A stretch of DNA of 64,000 nucleotides from Rhizobium sp. CCGE531. GTDB lineage: Bacteria > Pseudomonadota > Alphaproteobacteria > Rhizobiales > Rhizobiaceae. The stretch is taken from assembly GCF_003627795.1 (NCBI RefSeq), contig NZ_CP032685.1, positions 124,001-188,000 on the forward strand, in the 5' to 3' direction. Positions 10,463 to 18,831 of this stretch are shown one piece after another; position 1 is the first letter of the stretch, and every line of letters starts with the position of its first letter. The position numbers and the translations under genes were made by a program. The notes beneath the pieces were generated by a model, which saw only the letters and a program-made list of their open reading frames with translations, was not told where the DNA came from and did no database searches.

Positions 10463-11644
10463 TCAGGCGTCGAGATAGCGTTCCGTCAGCCGCGCCCACA
10501 TGGCAGCTCCCACGGTGAGGCTCTCGTCGGCGAAATCATATTTGGCACTGTGAAGGATGGCGGAATCGATGCCGTTGCCGAGGCGCAGGAAGCTGCCTGG
10601 CTTGTGCTCCAGGTAATGAGAGAAATCTTCGCTGCCGGGGATTAGGCCGCAGGTGGTGACCTTGTCGGTGCCGACCAGCTCTTCGGCCACCATGCGCGCG
10701 AATTCCGTCTCCTTCTCCGAGTTGACGACGACCGGATGACCGTGGGTGTAGTCGATCTCGACGCTCGCGCCATAGCCATCTACGATCGATGTTGTCAGCT
10801 TGCGGATGCGGGCCTCGAGCAGTTCGCGCACCTTCGGATCGAAGGAGCGGACGGTGAGCAACATCTTCGCACTTTCCGGAATGACGTTCGAAGCCTCGCC
10901 GGCGTGGATGGCGCCGACTGTCACGACAGCTGTCTGCGTCGGGTCGACACTGCGGGCAACGATCGTCTGCAGGCTGACGACGAGATTGCAGGCGACGACG
11001 ACGGGGTCGATGGTCAGATGCGGCCGCGAGGCATGGCCGCCCTTGCCAATGATGGTGATCTCGACGGTATCGGCTGCCGCCATCAGCGGGCCGGAGCGCA
11101 ATAGCCAGGTGCCTTCCGGCGCGCCCGGATGATTGTGCAGGCCGAAAATGACATCGAAGGGGAAGCGTTCGAACAGCCCGTCCTTGATCATCGCCGGAGC
11201 GCCGCTCACCGCCCCCGCCTCCTCGGCCGGCTGGAAGATGAGGTTGACCGTGCCGTTGAAGCGGCGCGTGCGGGCGAGATATTCGGCAGCCCCCAGCAAT
11301 ATGGTCGTATGGCCGTCATGACCGCAGGCATGCATCTTTCCGGGTGCCTTGCTGGCATAGGGGCGACCGGTCTGCTCGGTGATCGGCAGGGCATCCATGT
11401 CGGCGCGGATCGCGATGCTCTTTTTGCCGGCCCCGACCGTCAATCGGGCGACGACGCCATGGCCGCCGACATTGCGCACCACCTCGTAGCCCCAGGCCTC
11501 CAGCTTCTCGGCGACGAAGCGCGCGGTTTCCGCCTCCTCGAAGGAGAGCTCGGGATTGGCATGGAGATGCTGGCGGATGCCGGTCAGTTCGGCCTTCATC
11601 GGCTCGAGGTCCGAGAGGCGGGCGAAATCGTTGTCGAGGGTCAT
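10463..11644 (-). CDS. M20-family amidohydrolase
   Basis: 393 residues. Motifs are RQHLHANPELSFEE near residue 25, AIRADMDALPITEQTG near 80, HACGHDGHTTILLGAAEYL near 107-125, FQPAEEAGA near 137, and PGSEDFSHYLEHKPGSFL near 355. These are the metal-binding and catalytic segments of the M20D group, which includes hippurate hydrolases, N-acetyl-amino-acid deacetylases and IAA-amino acid hydrolases. It should be cytoplasmic and cleave an N-acyl amino acid or related amide. It is last in the operon behind an amino-acid-type ABC transporter, suggesting import followed by deacylation of the same compound. The exact substrate is unknown. Confidence 0.88.
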   Translation of the reverse strand: MTLDNDFARLSDLEPMKAELTGIRQHLHANPELSFEEAETARFVAEKLEAWGYEVVRNVGGHGVVARLTVGAGKKSIAIRADMDALPITEQTGRPYASKAPGKMHACGHDGHTTILLGAAEYLARTRRFNGTVNLIFQPAEEAGAVSGAPAMIKDGLFERFPFDVIFGLHNHPGAPEGTWLLRSGPLMAAADTVEITIIGKGGHASRPHLTIDPVVVACNLVVSLQTIVARSVDPTQTAVVTVGAIHAGEASNVIPESAKMLLTVRSFDPKVRELLEARIRKLTTSIVDGYGASVEIDYTHGHPVVVNSEKETEFARMVAEELVGTDKVTTCGLIPGSEDFSHYLEHKPGSFLRLGNGIDSAILHSAKYDFADESLTVGAAMWARLTERYLDA

Positions 11645-11719
11645 GGCTGTTCCAATGGTTCGCTTGAGCCGCCATCCGCCATAAAGCGTGCAGGCCCCGC
11701 TGATGATGGTACTGCCGCG

Positions 11720-12523
11720 CTAGATGAAGCGCGACAGGAAGCTTCTGGTGCGCGGATGCTGCGGATTGCCGATCACATCCTCCGGCTTGCCCTCTTCGAC
11801 GATCTTGCCGCCATCCATGAAGACGACGCGGTCTGCCGCTTCGCGGGCAAAGCCGATCTCGTGGGTGACGACGATCATCGTCAGGCCTTGGCTGGCCAGA
11901 TCGCGCATGGTCGACAGCACCTCGCCGACCAGTTCCGGATCGAGCGCCGAAGTCGGTTCATCGAAGAGCATCAGCTTCGGCTTGATCGCCAGCGCCCTGG
12001 CAATCGCCACGCGCTGCTGCTGGCCGCCGGAAAGCTGCCGCGGGTAGTTATTGGCTTTGGCCGAAAGCCCGACGCGATCCAGCAGTGCCAGCGCGTTCTC
12101 CGTCGCCTGCTTGCGGCTTTCGCCATGGATGCCGATCGGCGCCTCGATGACATTCTGCAGCGCCGTCATATGCGGGTAGAGGTTGAACTGCTGGAACACC
12201 ATGCCGATCTTGCGCCGTTGCAGCGCGATCGCATGGTTGGACAGTTTGACAAGTCGCCCCTTGTTCAGCCGGTAGCCGATCTGCTCCCCATCCACTTCGA
12301 TCGAGCCGCGGTTGATCGCTTCCAGATGGTTGATGCAGCGCAGGAAGGTCGACTTGCCGGAACCGGAGGGGCCGAGGATGACGACGACTTCGCCCGGCGT
12401 CACATCGAGATCGATGCCTTTCAGCACTTCGAGATTTTCGAAGGATTTGTGGACGTTGCGCGCCTGGACCAGCGGCGGCATGTCGGCAACGGTGCTCATT
12501 GGGGTATTCATCGGGGCGTTCAT
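11720..12523 (-). CDS. Amino-acid-type ABC transporter, ATP-binding protein
   Basis: 267 residues. Walker A is GPSGSGKST near residue 52, the signature is [16 protein letters not shown] near 165, and Walker B is [12 protein letters not shown] near 185, followed by the H-loop histidine in VVTHEIGFA. This is the HisP/GlnQ group that powers polar amino acid uptake. The first 20 residues are an extra N-terminal stretch with three possible Met starts ([10 protein letters not shown]). GGAGACGG lies before the chosen start, which overlaps the permease stop by ATGA. The C-terminus ends RSFLSRFI, typical of the group. Confidence 0.92.
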   Translation of the reverse strand: MNAPMNTPMSTVADMPPLVQARNVHKSFENLEVLKGIDLDVTPGEVVVILGPSGSGKSTFLRCINHLEAINRGSIEVDGEQIGYRLNKGRLVKLSNHAIALQRRKIGMVFQQFNLYPHMTALQNVIEAPIGIHGESRKQATENALALLDRVGLSAKANNYPRQLSGGQQQRVAIARALAIKPKLMLFDEPTSALDPELVGEVLSTMRDLASQGLTMIVVTHEIGFAREAADRVVFMDGGKIVEEGKPEDVIGNPQHPRTRSFLSRFI

Positions 12524-13464
12524 TGGCCCGTCTCCTGTGACGGCACGAGCGCCGGTGCGCTCTCCGTTGCCACCTTCGTCCCGCCGGAGCGGCGGTCGGC
12601 GCGGCTATAGTAGCGTTCGATGTAGCTCTGGCCGATATTCAGCACCGAGGTGATCAACAGATACCAGATGACCGCCACAAGCAGCATCGGGACGACTTCG
12701 AAGGTGCGGTTGTAGATCGACTGCACGGAGTAGAGCAGGTCGGCCATGGCGATGACGCTGACGAGCGAAGTCGCCTTGATCATGCTGATGAGCTGGTTGC
12801 CCGTCGGCGGCACGATGGAGCGCATGGCCTGCGGAATGATGATGCGGCGCAGCGCGCGGATGCGCGTCATGCCGAAGGCTTCGGCCGTCTCGAACTGGCC
12901 CCTGTCCACCGAAAGCAGGCCGCCGCGGATGATCTCGGCCATATAGGCGGCTTCGTTGAGTGCCAGGCCGGCAATCGCCGCCGTCATCGGGCTGATAACC
13001 GAATTGGTATCCCAGCTGACGAAGGTCGGGCCGAAGGGAATGCCGATCGAGAGCGTCGGGAAGAGTGTCGACAGATTGTACCAGAAGATCAACTGCACGA
13101 GCAGCGGCGTGCCGCGGAAGAACCAGATGAACAGGGAGGCGAGCGAGCTTGCCAGCGTATCCTTCGACAGCCGCGCGATCGCAAGCAGCAGGCCGAGCAC
13201 AATGCCAACAGCCATGGCGACGACGGTCAGGCCGAGCGAGACATAGAGGCCGCTGATGACGACCGGATCGAAGAAATACTGGCCGACGACATGCCAGCCG
13301 AAGTTCTCGTTGTGGGCGATTGACCAGGCGCAATAGGCCGCGATCGCAAGCGTCACGATCCAGGCTGCCACGCGGCCCTTCGGGAACGGTGTGTGGGCAT
13401 TCGCCACATCCCGCTCCGCCGCATCGCCGGATGGCGATGCGATGTTTCCGGCATTGGTGCTCAT
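12520..13464 (-). CDS. Amino-acid-type ABC transporter, permease
   Basis: 314 residues. The first ~45 are hydrophilic, followed by about six membrane segments. The EAA-like cytoplasmic loop reads [22 protein letters not shown], typical of HisM/GlnP-type permeases, with [23 protein letters not shown] following. One permease gene is present, so it likely works as a homodimer. It overlaps by ATGA with the ATPase gene and by ATGA with the binding-protein gene upstream, a tightly coupled core transporter unit. Confidence 0.92.
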   Translation of the reverse strand: MSTNAGNIASPSGDAAERDVANAHTPFPKGRVAAWIVTLAIAAYCAWSIAHNENFGWHVVGQYFFDPVVISGLYVSLGLTVVAMAVGIVLGLLLAIARLSKDTLASSLASLFIWFFRGTPLLVQLIFWYNLSTLFPTLSIGIPFGPTFVSWDTNSVISPMTAAIAGLALNEAAYMAEIIRGGLLSVDRGQFETAEAFGMTRIRALRRIIIPQAMRSIVPPTGNQLISMIKATSLVSVIAMADLLYSVQSIYNRTFEVVPMLLVAVIWYLLITSVLNIGQSYIERYYSRADRRSGGTKVATESAPALVPSQETGQ

Positions 13465-14357
13465 TTCGGCAAGGTCCCGCCAAGATTGATGCCCGGTTCC
13501 TTGATCATGTTGTTCTCAAGGCCCCACTTCTTCATGATGGCCGCATATGTGCCGTTGTCCATGAGAACCTTGACGGCCTCCTTCAAAATAGGGCCGAGCG
13601 GCGAGCCTTTCGGCACCACCGCGCCCTGATAGAGATCCTCGAAACCGTTCTTCTGGCCGACGCCGGTCAGTTCGAGCTGGCCGTTGGCCTGCGACACGAA
13701 GTAGGTAAGCGGCGCCTGCGAGGAAAAGAAGGCATCGGAACGCTTGGAGCGGACGGCGAGGATCGAGCTTGGCTGGTCGGTGAAGGATTGGACCTCGATC
13801 GCGCCCTTGCCATCGGTCTTGCATTTCTCGGCCTGGACCTGGATCACCTTTTCGGCAGATCCGCCGGCCATGACGGCGATGCGTTGGCCGCAGGCACTAT
13901 CGAGCGAGGTGATGCCCTTCGGATTGCCCTTCTGGACGGCGAAGACGACGAATTCCTGTACCCAGTCGACAAAGTCGTTGGCTTCCTCGCGGCTCTTGAA
14001 ATCGCCGATCGGGCCAAAGGCGAACTGATAGCGGCCGGAATTGATGCCTGCGAGAATGGCAGGCAGGCCGCTGACGCTCTCATGCTCGATTTTCAGGCCA
14101 AGCACGTCGCCGATCGCGTCGGTCAGATCGGCGCTGGCGCCCGTCAACTTGGTGCCAGTGACGATTTCATAGGGAGGGAAGGAGCCGTTGTTAACGGAAA
14201 TCATCTTGCCCGATGTGCGGATTGCCTCTGGCAGTTTGGCCTGCAGGTCCTTGTTGACCGAGAGTTTCGGGAGGCTCGCATCCTCAGCGAAGGCGGAGCC
14301 CGACATCATCAGGCCTGCCACGGCAACGTAGGTCATTTTCTTCAGCGACATGTTCAT
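13461..14357 (-). CDS. Amino-acid-type ABC transporter, substrate-binding protein
   Basis: 298 residues. The signal peptide (MNMSLKKMTYVAVAGLMMSG SAFA) indicates export to the periplasm. The mature part is an SBP_bac_3 protein: SVNNGSFPPYEIVTGTKLTGASADL is the usual first ligand-binding loop, and ALxGGSAEK-type and PLTYFV segments follow. These proteins deliver polar amino acids or opines to the permease; the ligand cannot be read from sequence. GGGG lies just upstream of the start. It is encoded immediately before permease and ATPase with ATGA overlap. Confidence 0.9.
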   Translation of the reverse strand: MNMSLKKMTYVAVAGLMMSGSAFAEDASLPKLSVNKDLQAKLPEAIRTSGKMISVNNGSFPPYEIVTGTKLTGASADLTDAIGDVLGLKIEHESVSGLPAILAGINSGRYQFAFGPIGDFKSREEANDFVDWVQEFVVFAVQKGNPKGITSLDSACGQRIAVMAGGSAEKVIQVQAEKCKTDGKGAIEVQSFTDQPSSILAVRSKRSDAFFSSQAPLTYFVSQANGQLELTGVGQKNGFEDLYQGAVVPKGSPLGPILKEAVKVLMDNGTYAAIMKKWGLENNMIKEPGINLGGTLPK

Positions 14358-14395
14358 TCCCCTTTTTGGTTTGTGTCTCTGATTTGAAGCGATGG

Positions 14396-15373
14396 TCAGG
14401 CAGCGCCCGTCCGGCCGCCGTCGACGTCGAACGGAAAGAGTTCCTCCGGCGTCATCAGCCGCGGCAAGATGCCCTGCACATGCAATTCCTCAGCGAAATC
14501 GGCGATCATCTTGCGGTTGGCTGCAAAGCCGCTTGCATCCCACCCCTCGGGCAGTTCGGTTGCCGATTTCAGCAGTTCGTCGAGCATGAAAGGCGTGGTG
14601 TCGGCATATTTGCGACGCTTGTTGAGCCAGACGCGCTGCGATTCATCGATGAGCGCGCTCAGCTCGGCCATGACCCACGGATGCTCGGCGACAAACTCCG
14701 CCTTCAATCCGATCAGGTGCATGCCCGGTACATAGCCCACATCGGCAAAATAGCGACGCTCGGCAGCGCGGAAATCCGAGAGGACCTGGCGGAAGCCGGA
14801 ATTGCCGGCGAAATAGCCGTCCGGCATGAAAGGTGTGAAAATCGCATCGAGCTGACCTTCCTTGAGCAGATCCACCATCGGCCTTTCGCCCGGTGCCGGC
14901 TCGATGCGGCCGGGGCGGCCGAACCCGTCGAGACGATCGACGATCGGATGGGCTTCGGTCAGGCGGCCAGCGTACCACATGGCATCCTCGACGCCGACAC
15001 CTTCGCGTCGTAGTGCTGCCCGCGTCCACGTATTGCCGGAGTCGCGCCAGCCGGTGACGCCGATGCGCTTGCCGGAAAGCTGGGCGAAGCTGGTGATCGG
15101 GCTGTCCTTGGCGGTGATGACGCAGCGGTGGCGGAAGCCGCGCATGATGAAGTTCGGTATGCCGACCACGCTGTCGTCGCCATCGAGGCGTAGCTGCGTG
15201 TAGCGGCTGAACGAGGTTTCGGCAGCATCATAGGCGTCGCTGTTGCCGACATGGGAGATGAGCGTGCCGACCCGGTCCACCTTGATGTCGAGCTTGGGGG
15301 AGGAGACGTCACCCAGGACCAGAGGCGTCATATAGTCCCAGTCACGCAGGGCAAGGCGGAGGGTAAGGGGCAT
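14396..15373 (-). CDS. Solute-binding-fold protein, 4,5-dihydroxyphthalate decarboxylase-like
   Basis: About 325 residues, no signal peptide. The start reads MPLTLRLALRDWDYMTPLVL; a GTG three codons upstream (15382) is an alternative. Features such as SRYTQL, FIMRGFRHRCVITAKDSPI, LSGKRIGVTGWRDSGNTWTR and DAIFTPFMPDGYF match the periplasmic-binding-fold family that includes 4,5-dihydroxyphthalate decarboxylase and NMT1-like proteins. It is first in the ABC operon, 38 bp before the true binding protein. Lacking a signal peptide, it may be a cytoplasmic enzyme acting on the imported compound rather than a second binding protein. Function uncertain. Confidence 0.72.
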   Translation of the reverse strand: MPLTLRLALRDWDYMTPLVLGDVSSPKLDIKVDRVGTLISHVGNSDAYDAAETSFSRYTQLRLDGDDSVVGIPNFIMRGFRHRCVITAKDSPITSFAQLSGKRIGVTGWRDSGNTWTRAALRREGVGVEDAMWYAGRLTEAHPIVDRLDGFGRPGRIEPAPGERPMVDLLKEGQLDAIFTPFMPDGYFAGNSGFRQVLSDFRAAERRYFADVGYVPGMHLIGLKAEFVAEHPWVMAELSALIDESQRVWLNKRRKYADTTPFMLDELLKSATELPEGWDASGFAANRKMIADFAEELHVQGILPRLMTPEELFPFDVDGGRTGAA

Positions 15374-15412
15374 GAAATTCACTCGCGGGAAAAATTATTT
15401 TCAAGACAATTA

Positions 15413-15471
15413 AATGTTCAAAATGGTGTGATCAAATGTTATTACGTTATTGAACATTAAAAATGGCGTGA
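15413..15471. promoter_or_regulatory. Repeated operator between ABC operon and MocR gene
   Basis: The 12-mer AAAATGGTGTGA (15420-15431) recurs as AAAATGGCGTGA (15460-15471), 11 of 12 identical and exactly 40 bp apart, close to four helical turns. An inverted pair AATGTTCA (15413-15420) / TGAACATT (15451-15458) is interleaved with it. Spaced direct repeats are typical of MocR-type regulator sites. The block spans the gap between the two divergent starts. Confidence 0.6.
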
Positions 15472-15473
15472 AA

Positions 15474-16802
15474 ATGAGCGAAACCCGAGACGCGAAATGG
15501 TTTGCCGAAAAATTGAACGATCGGACCATCCGCGGTATCGCGCTGGAGACGAGCGCGCTCATTCGCGCTGGCGCACTGCCTGTTGGCACCAAATTGCCGC
15601 CCATCCGAGACCTTGCCTTTGCCCTTGGCATAAGCCCGGCGACCCTCTCCGAAGCCTGGAGCGAACTCAGGCGTCAGAAGATCATCAGCGGACGCGGCAG
15701 GAACGGCACATGGGTCAGCGGCGATCGCTTCGTCGCCAAGCCGGCGCGGCTTGCAAGCGTCGGCGACTATGGCAATGACGCCCTGAACCTGACCGCCGCC
15801 GTTCCCGACGTGCGGCTGCTGCCGAAGCTGGAAGCGGCGATGGCCTATGGCGCCTCGGCCGAAAATCTCAACAGCTACGAGCGCAGCCGGATCTTGCCGG
15901 AGCTGGAAGAGCAGGTCAGAAGGACGTGGCCATACGAGCCGGAGGCGTTCCTGGCGACCAATGGCGGCTATAATGCCGTCTACACCGTGATCAACGCACT
16001 GGTCATGCCGGGCGCCGCCGTTGCGATCGAGGACCCGACCGCCATGCGCCTTCTGGATATTCTCGAAGATCGCGGCGCGCGCATCATTCCGGTGAAGTGC
16101 GACGAGGAGGGGCCGCTGCCGTCGTCACTGGAAGAGGCGCTGCGGTATCGCCCGGTCGCTTTCATCTTCCAGCCGCGCATCCATTCCGTCACCGGCCAGA
16201 GCGTGAGCCCGGCGCGCATGGCCAGCATGGCCGAGATCCTTCGGGGCAAGGACACATTGATCGTGGAGGACGATGGTGTTGCCGATATCTCGACGGCGCC
16301 ACGCCATTCGATAGGACATCTCTTTCCCGATCGCGTCATCCATATCCTGTCCTACTCGAAGACGCACGGGCCGGATCTGCGGCTGGCGGTGCTGTCGAGC
16401 TCGCGGGCGATCGTTGAGCAGATCCAGTCCTATCGCAGCTTTAGCTCCGGATGGACGAGCCGAATTCTGCAGGCGGCCGGCGCTTGGCTGCTGCGCGATG
16501 CGTCGACGGCCAGATGTCTCGACCATGCCCGGCAAACCTATCGGCAGCGTCGGGCCGGCCTCATCGATGCGCTTGGGGAGCGCGGCGTCCATGCGCGGCA
16601 TGGCGAGGGGCTGTGCTCCTGGATACCGGTCTCGTCGGAGCCTTTTGCAGTGGTAACACTTGCCGCCAGGGGCATCGCGGTGCATCCCGGCGCCAAGTTC
16701 TCCATTTTGCCCAGCAGTCATTTGCGCGTGGCGACGGCCAATCTCTCGGAACGGCTGGAAGAAGTTGCCGATGCCATTGCGCTGGCAGCCGTCCATACGT
16801 GA
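15474..16802 (+). CDS. MocR-family regulator (GntR HTH plus aminotransferase-like domain)
   Basis: About 442 residues. Residues ~10-75 form a GntR winged helix (LPPIRDLAFALGISPATLSE). The rest is an aminotransferase fold-type I domain. ATNGGYNAVYTVINAL lies near 155-170 and VEDDGVADIS near 260. SYSKTHGPDLRLA near 290 contains the lysine expected to bind pyridoxal phosphate. MocR proteins use PLP as effector and usually regulate amino-compound metabolism. ATG at 15474 is preferred; an in-frame TTG at 15450 is possible. It is divergent from the ABC/amidohydrolase operon, its likely target, across a repeated operator. Confidence 0.88.
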   Translation: MSETRDAKWFAEKLNDRTIRGIALETSALIRAGALPVGTKLPPIRDLAFALGISPATLSEAWSELRRQKIISGRGRNGTWVSGDRFVAKPARLASVGDYGNDALNLTAAVPDVRLLPKLEAAMAYGASAENLNSYERSRILPELEEQVRRTWPYEPEAFLATNGGYNAVYTVINALVMPGAAVAIEDPTAMRLLDILEDRGARIIPVKCDEEGPLPSSLEEALRYRPVAFIFQPRIHSVTGQSVSPARMASMAEILRGKDTLIVEDDGVADISTAPRHSIGHLFPDRVIHILSYSKTHGPDLRLAVLSSSRAIVEQIQSYRSFSSGWTSRILQAAGAWLLRDASTARCLDHARQTYRQRRAGLIDALGERGVHARHGEGLCSWIPVSSEPFAVVTLAARGIAVHPGAKFSILPSSHLRVATANLSERLEEVADAIALAAVHT

Positions 16803-16811
16803 CCGGAAATG

Positions 16812-17882
16812 TTATCGGCTCGGAGTCGCGCCTATGCTTTTGGGTGCGCCTTTCCAGGATGATGCGTACTTTACCAGGATCGCGGCAAGCTTCGCCGAGA
16901 GGAACGCAATGACGGAAATCGCGACGAGATAGATTGCGATGTAGATCGGCTGCGGCAGATGGACGTTGCGCATCAAATGCCCGTAGATCTCGGTAAAGCC
17001 GCGATGGCACACGTAGATCGGGTAGGAAAGATAGCCGAGAAATATGCCGAACCGCTGCAGCCTGGCCGGCAATTCGAGCATCGTGCCGGCAAGGACGATG
17101 AGCGGCGAGATCAGGATGCAGAAAACAAGCGCAAATTTCAGCGAATAGGTGGGGAGAAACAGCAAGGCGCAGATCGCCGCGATCGGCAGCAGGGCGGCAT
17201 AGCTGCTCACAGTCCGGCCGAGTACGGCAGTGTTTCGAAGCCGATAGATGATCATTCCAAGTGTGAAGGAGAAGAAGACGCGGGCAAAGCCGCCGTCCAC
17301 CGAGCGCCACTCCCAGCCGAGATCGAGCGATTTGTGCAGGAAGACGGAGCCGATCAGCAGCGCCAGCGATGCGGCGGCAATGAGGATGAGGCTCCGCGTT
17401 TTCAGCCTGAATAGCGCGAACGCGAAGACGAGGTTGGCAAGCAATTCCCAGAAGAGCGACCAGGCCGGACCGTTCAGCGGATAGAGCGCCCAGATGTCAC
17501 CAGCCGAGCGGGTCAGAAAGCTCGGCGAAGGCAGCATGAAAACCGTCGTGAGGATACTTGCGCTGAGGTCGGCGCGCCCGACGCCCGCCGCCTGCCAATG
17601 CAGCAGCAATTGCACAAGGCCGTAGATGCTGCCGATGAGGAAGAGCGGATAGAGGCGCGCATAGCGCGCCTTCATGAAGGCAAGAACGGTCATGCCGCCG
17701 GCGAGTTTTTCGCCATAGGCCCTGGCGATCACGAAGCCGCTGAGCACGAAAAAGAAATCGACCGCGATATAGGCCGATGGCGCATAAGGCCTGTCGAGGT
17801 GGTAGACGACGACGGCGAAGGCGGCCAGGCCGCGCATCGCATCCAGGGCGGCGTATCTATGTCTCGTTGCGTCAGCCGGCAT
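16812..17882 (-). CDS. Acyltransferase-3 family membrane protein
   Basis: 356 residues with about ten membrane segments. The N-terminus has YAALDAMRGLAAFAVVVYHL and then VDFFFVLSGFVIARAYGEKL, the canonical Acyltransferase-3 signatures. The C-terminus contains YLSYPIYVCHRGF. These proteins typically acetylate or succinylate polysaccharide or lipid head groups at the inner membrane. It lies in a minus-strand group with a glycosyltransferase-like gene and a flippase-like gene, so a surface-polysaccharide decoration role is likely. It converges on the MocR gene with only 9 bp between stops. Confidence 0.86.
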   Translation of the reverse strand: MPADATRHRYAALDAMRGLAAFAVVVYHLDRPYAPSAYIAVDFFFVLSGFVIARAYGEKLAGGMTVLAFMKARYARLYPLFLIGSIYGLVQLLLHWQAAGVGRADLSASILTTVFMLPSPSFLTRSAGDIWALYPLNGPAWSLFWELLANLVFAFALFRLKTRSLILIAAASLALLIGSVFLHKSLDLGWEWRSVDGGFARVFFSFTLGMIIYRLRNTAVLGRTVSSYAALLPIAAICALLFLPTYSLKFALVFCILISPLIVLAGTMLELPARLQRFGIFLGYLSYPIYVCHRGFTEIYGHLMRNVHLPQPIYIAIYLVAISVIAFLSAKLAAILVKYASSWKGAPKSIGATPSR

Positions 17883-17920
17883 TGATCGAAACCTCGTTAA
17901 GCGGAAGAATTGCGCCTCGG

Positions 17921-18736
17921 CTATCCGGTGGCGCGCGCGCCGAAGAACTCGCTTCTCAAGTTTCGATCGAGCGGACGCACCCGCGAAAGATTGCCCAGGA
18001 ATTGGCGGGGACTTGTCAGAACCGACCGGTTCAGGAAATGGGTCCTGATCAGACCGGAGGATTTGCTGTGGGCGCCGCTATGGCCGACCCGATAGATCGC
18101 GCCGCGGAAGGGCAGCGATCCGAGCGGGGAGCCCGCATCGGCGAGCAGCTTGCCGATGCGCACATGGCTGCCGAGCATGGATTTGATGTAGTCGATCTCG
18201 GCGTCCGCGAAGGTTGCCGGCAATCGGTAGAGATCGGAGCGGATGATCAGCGACGTGCCGCAGTAATTGGCGAAGTCGTCATGGTGCAGTAGCAGCCGAC
18301 CGCCTTCGTTCCAGAGATAGCCGCGGTCGATTTTCCAGCCATTGGCATCACTATTTTTAGCCGCGAAGTCGACGATGTTGGCGCTGACGAAATCATCGTC
18401 GTCGACGATCATGAAGAAGCGGGTGTCGCGCGCCGAAAGCATGCCGCTCAGGACACGGCGGCCCTTGTCCAGCCGGAATGCGTCGTAGACCTTCTCCCGG
18501 TCGGCGCCGTTGATGTCGTGGAGCTGGTTCGGCGGGAATGTCACGCGCTCCGCCGAGAAATTCGGCGGCAGATCGGGCAGATCGGCGCCTTCATTGGCAA
18601 CCACGACACCGCGCCAGTTGTTGTTGGATTGTCCGGAGATCGAGGCGATCGTTTGTGCCAGCCGCCGTTTCAGCGCGGGCCAATCATTGGAATTGGCCTG
18701 GTGGCGAACGGGAATGATGAACGTAACCAGTGTCAT
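17921..18736 (-). CDS. Glycosyltransferase-like protein
   Basis: 271 residues from MTLVTFIIPVRHQANSNDWP. GGAAAGG lies 6 nt before this ATG, so it is preferred over an ATG six codons upstream. The beginning is a GT2-type nucleotide-sugar-binding strand. The segment FFMIVDDDDFVSANIV near residues 110-125 supplies the acidic metal-binding motif of GT-A enzymes, and the late WxxDRGYLWNEGG region is compatible. No membrane segment is seen, so it is probably a cytoplasmic or peripheral enzyme adding a sugar to a surface glycan. Donor and acceptor are unknown. It shares orientation with the flippase and acyltransferase genes. Confidence 0.68.
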   Translation of the reverse strand: MTLVTFIIPVRHQANSNDWPALKRRLAQTIASISGQSNNNWRGVVVANEGADLPDLPPNFSAERVTFPPNQLHDINGADREKVYDAFRLDKGRRVLSGMLSARDTRFFMIVDDDDFVSANIVDFAAKNSDANGWKIDRGYLWNEGGRLLLHHDDFANYCGTSLIIRSDLYRLPATFADAEIDYIKSMLGSHVRIGKLLADAGSPLGSLPFRGAIYRVGHSGAHSKSSGLIRTHFLNRSVLTSPRQFLGNLSRVRPLDRNLRSEFFGARATG

Positions 18737-18831
18737 GATGCGCCTTTCCGACATTTGCCATTGCTATTGCGGTGACCGAAAGGATCCACCTGGGATTTAC
18801 CACGCTTCGATCTGCCGTTCGCCATGGCTTG

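Noticed and set aside
11129..12610. Long plus-strand open frame of 493 codons
   Set aside because: It runs antisense across the amidohydrolase and ABC ATPase genes, whose motifs are clear; the frame has no family features and arises from high GC.
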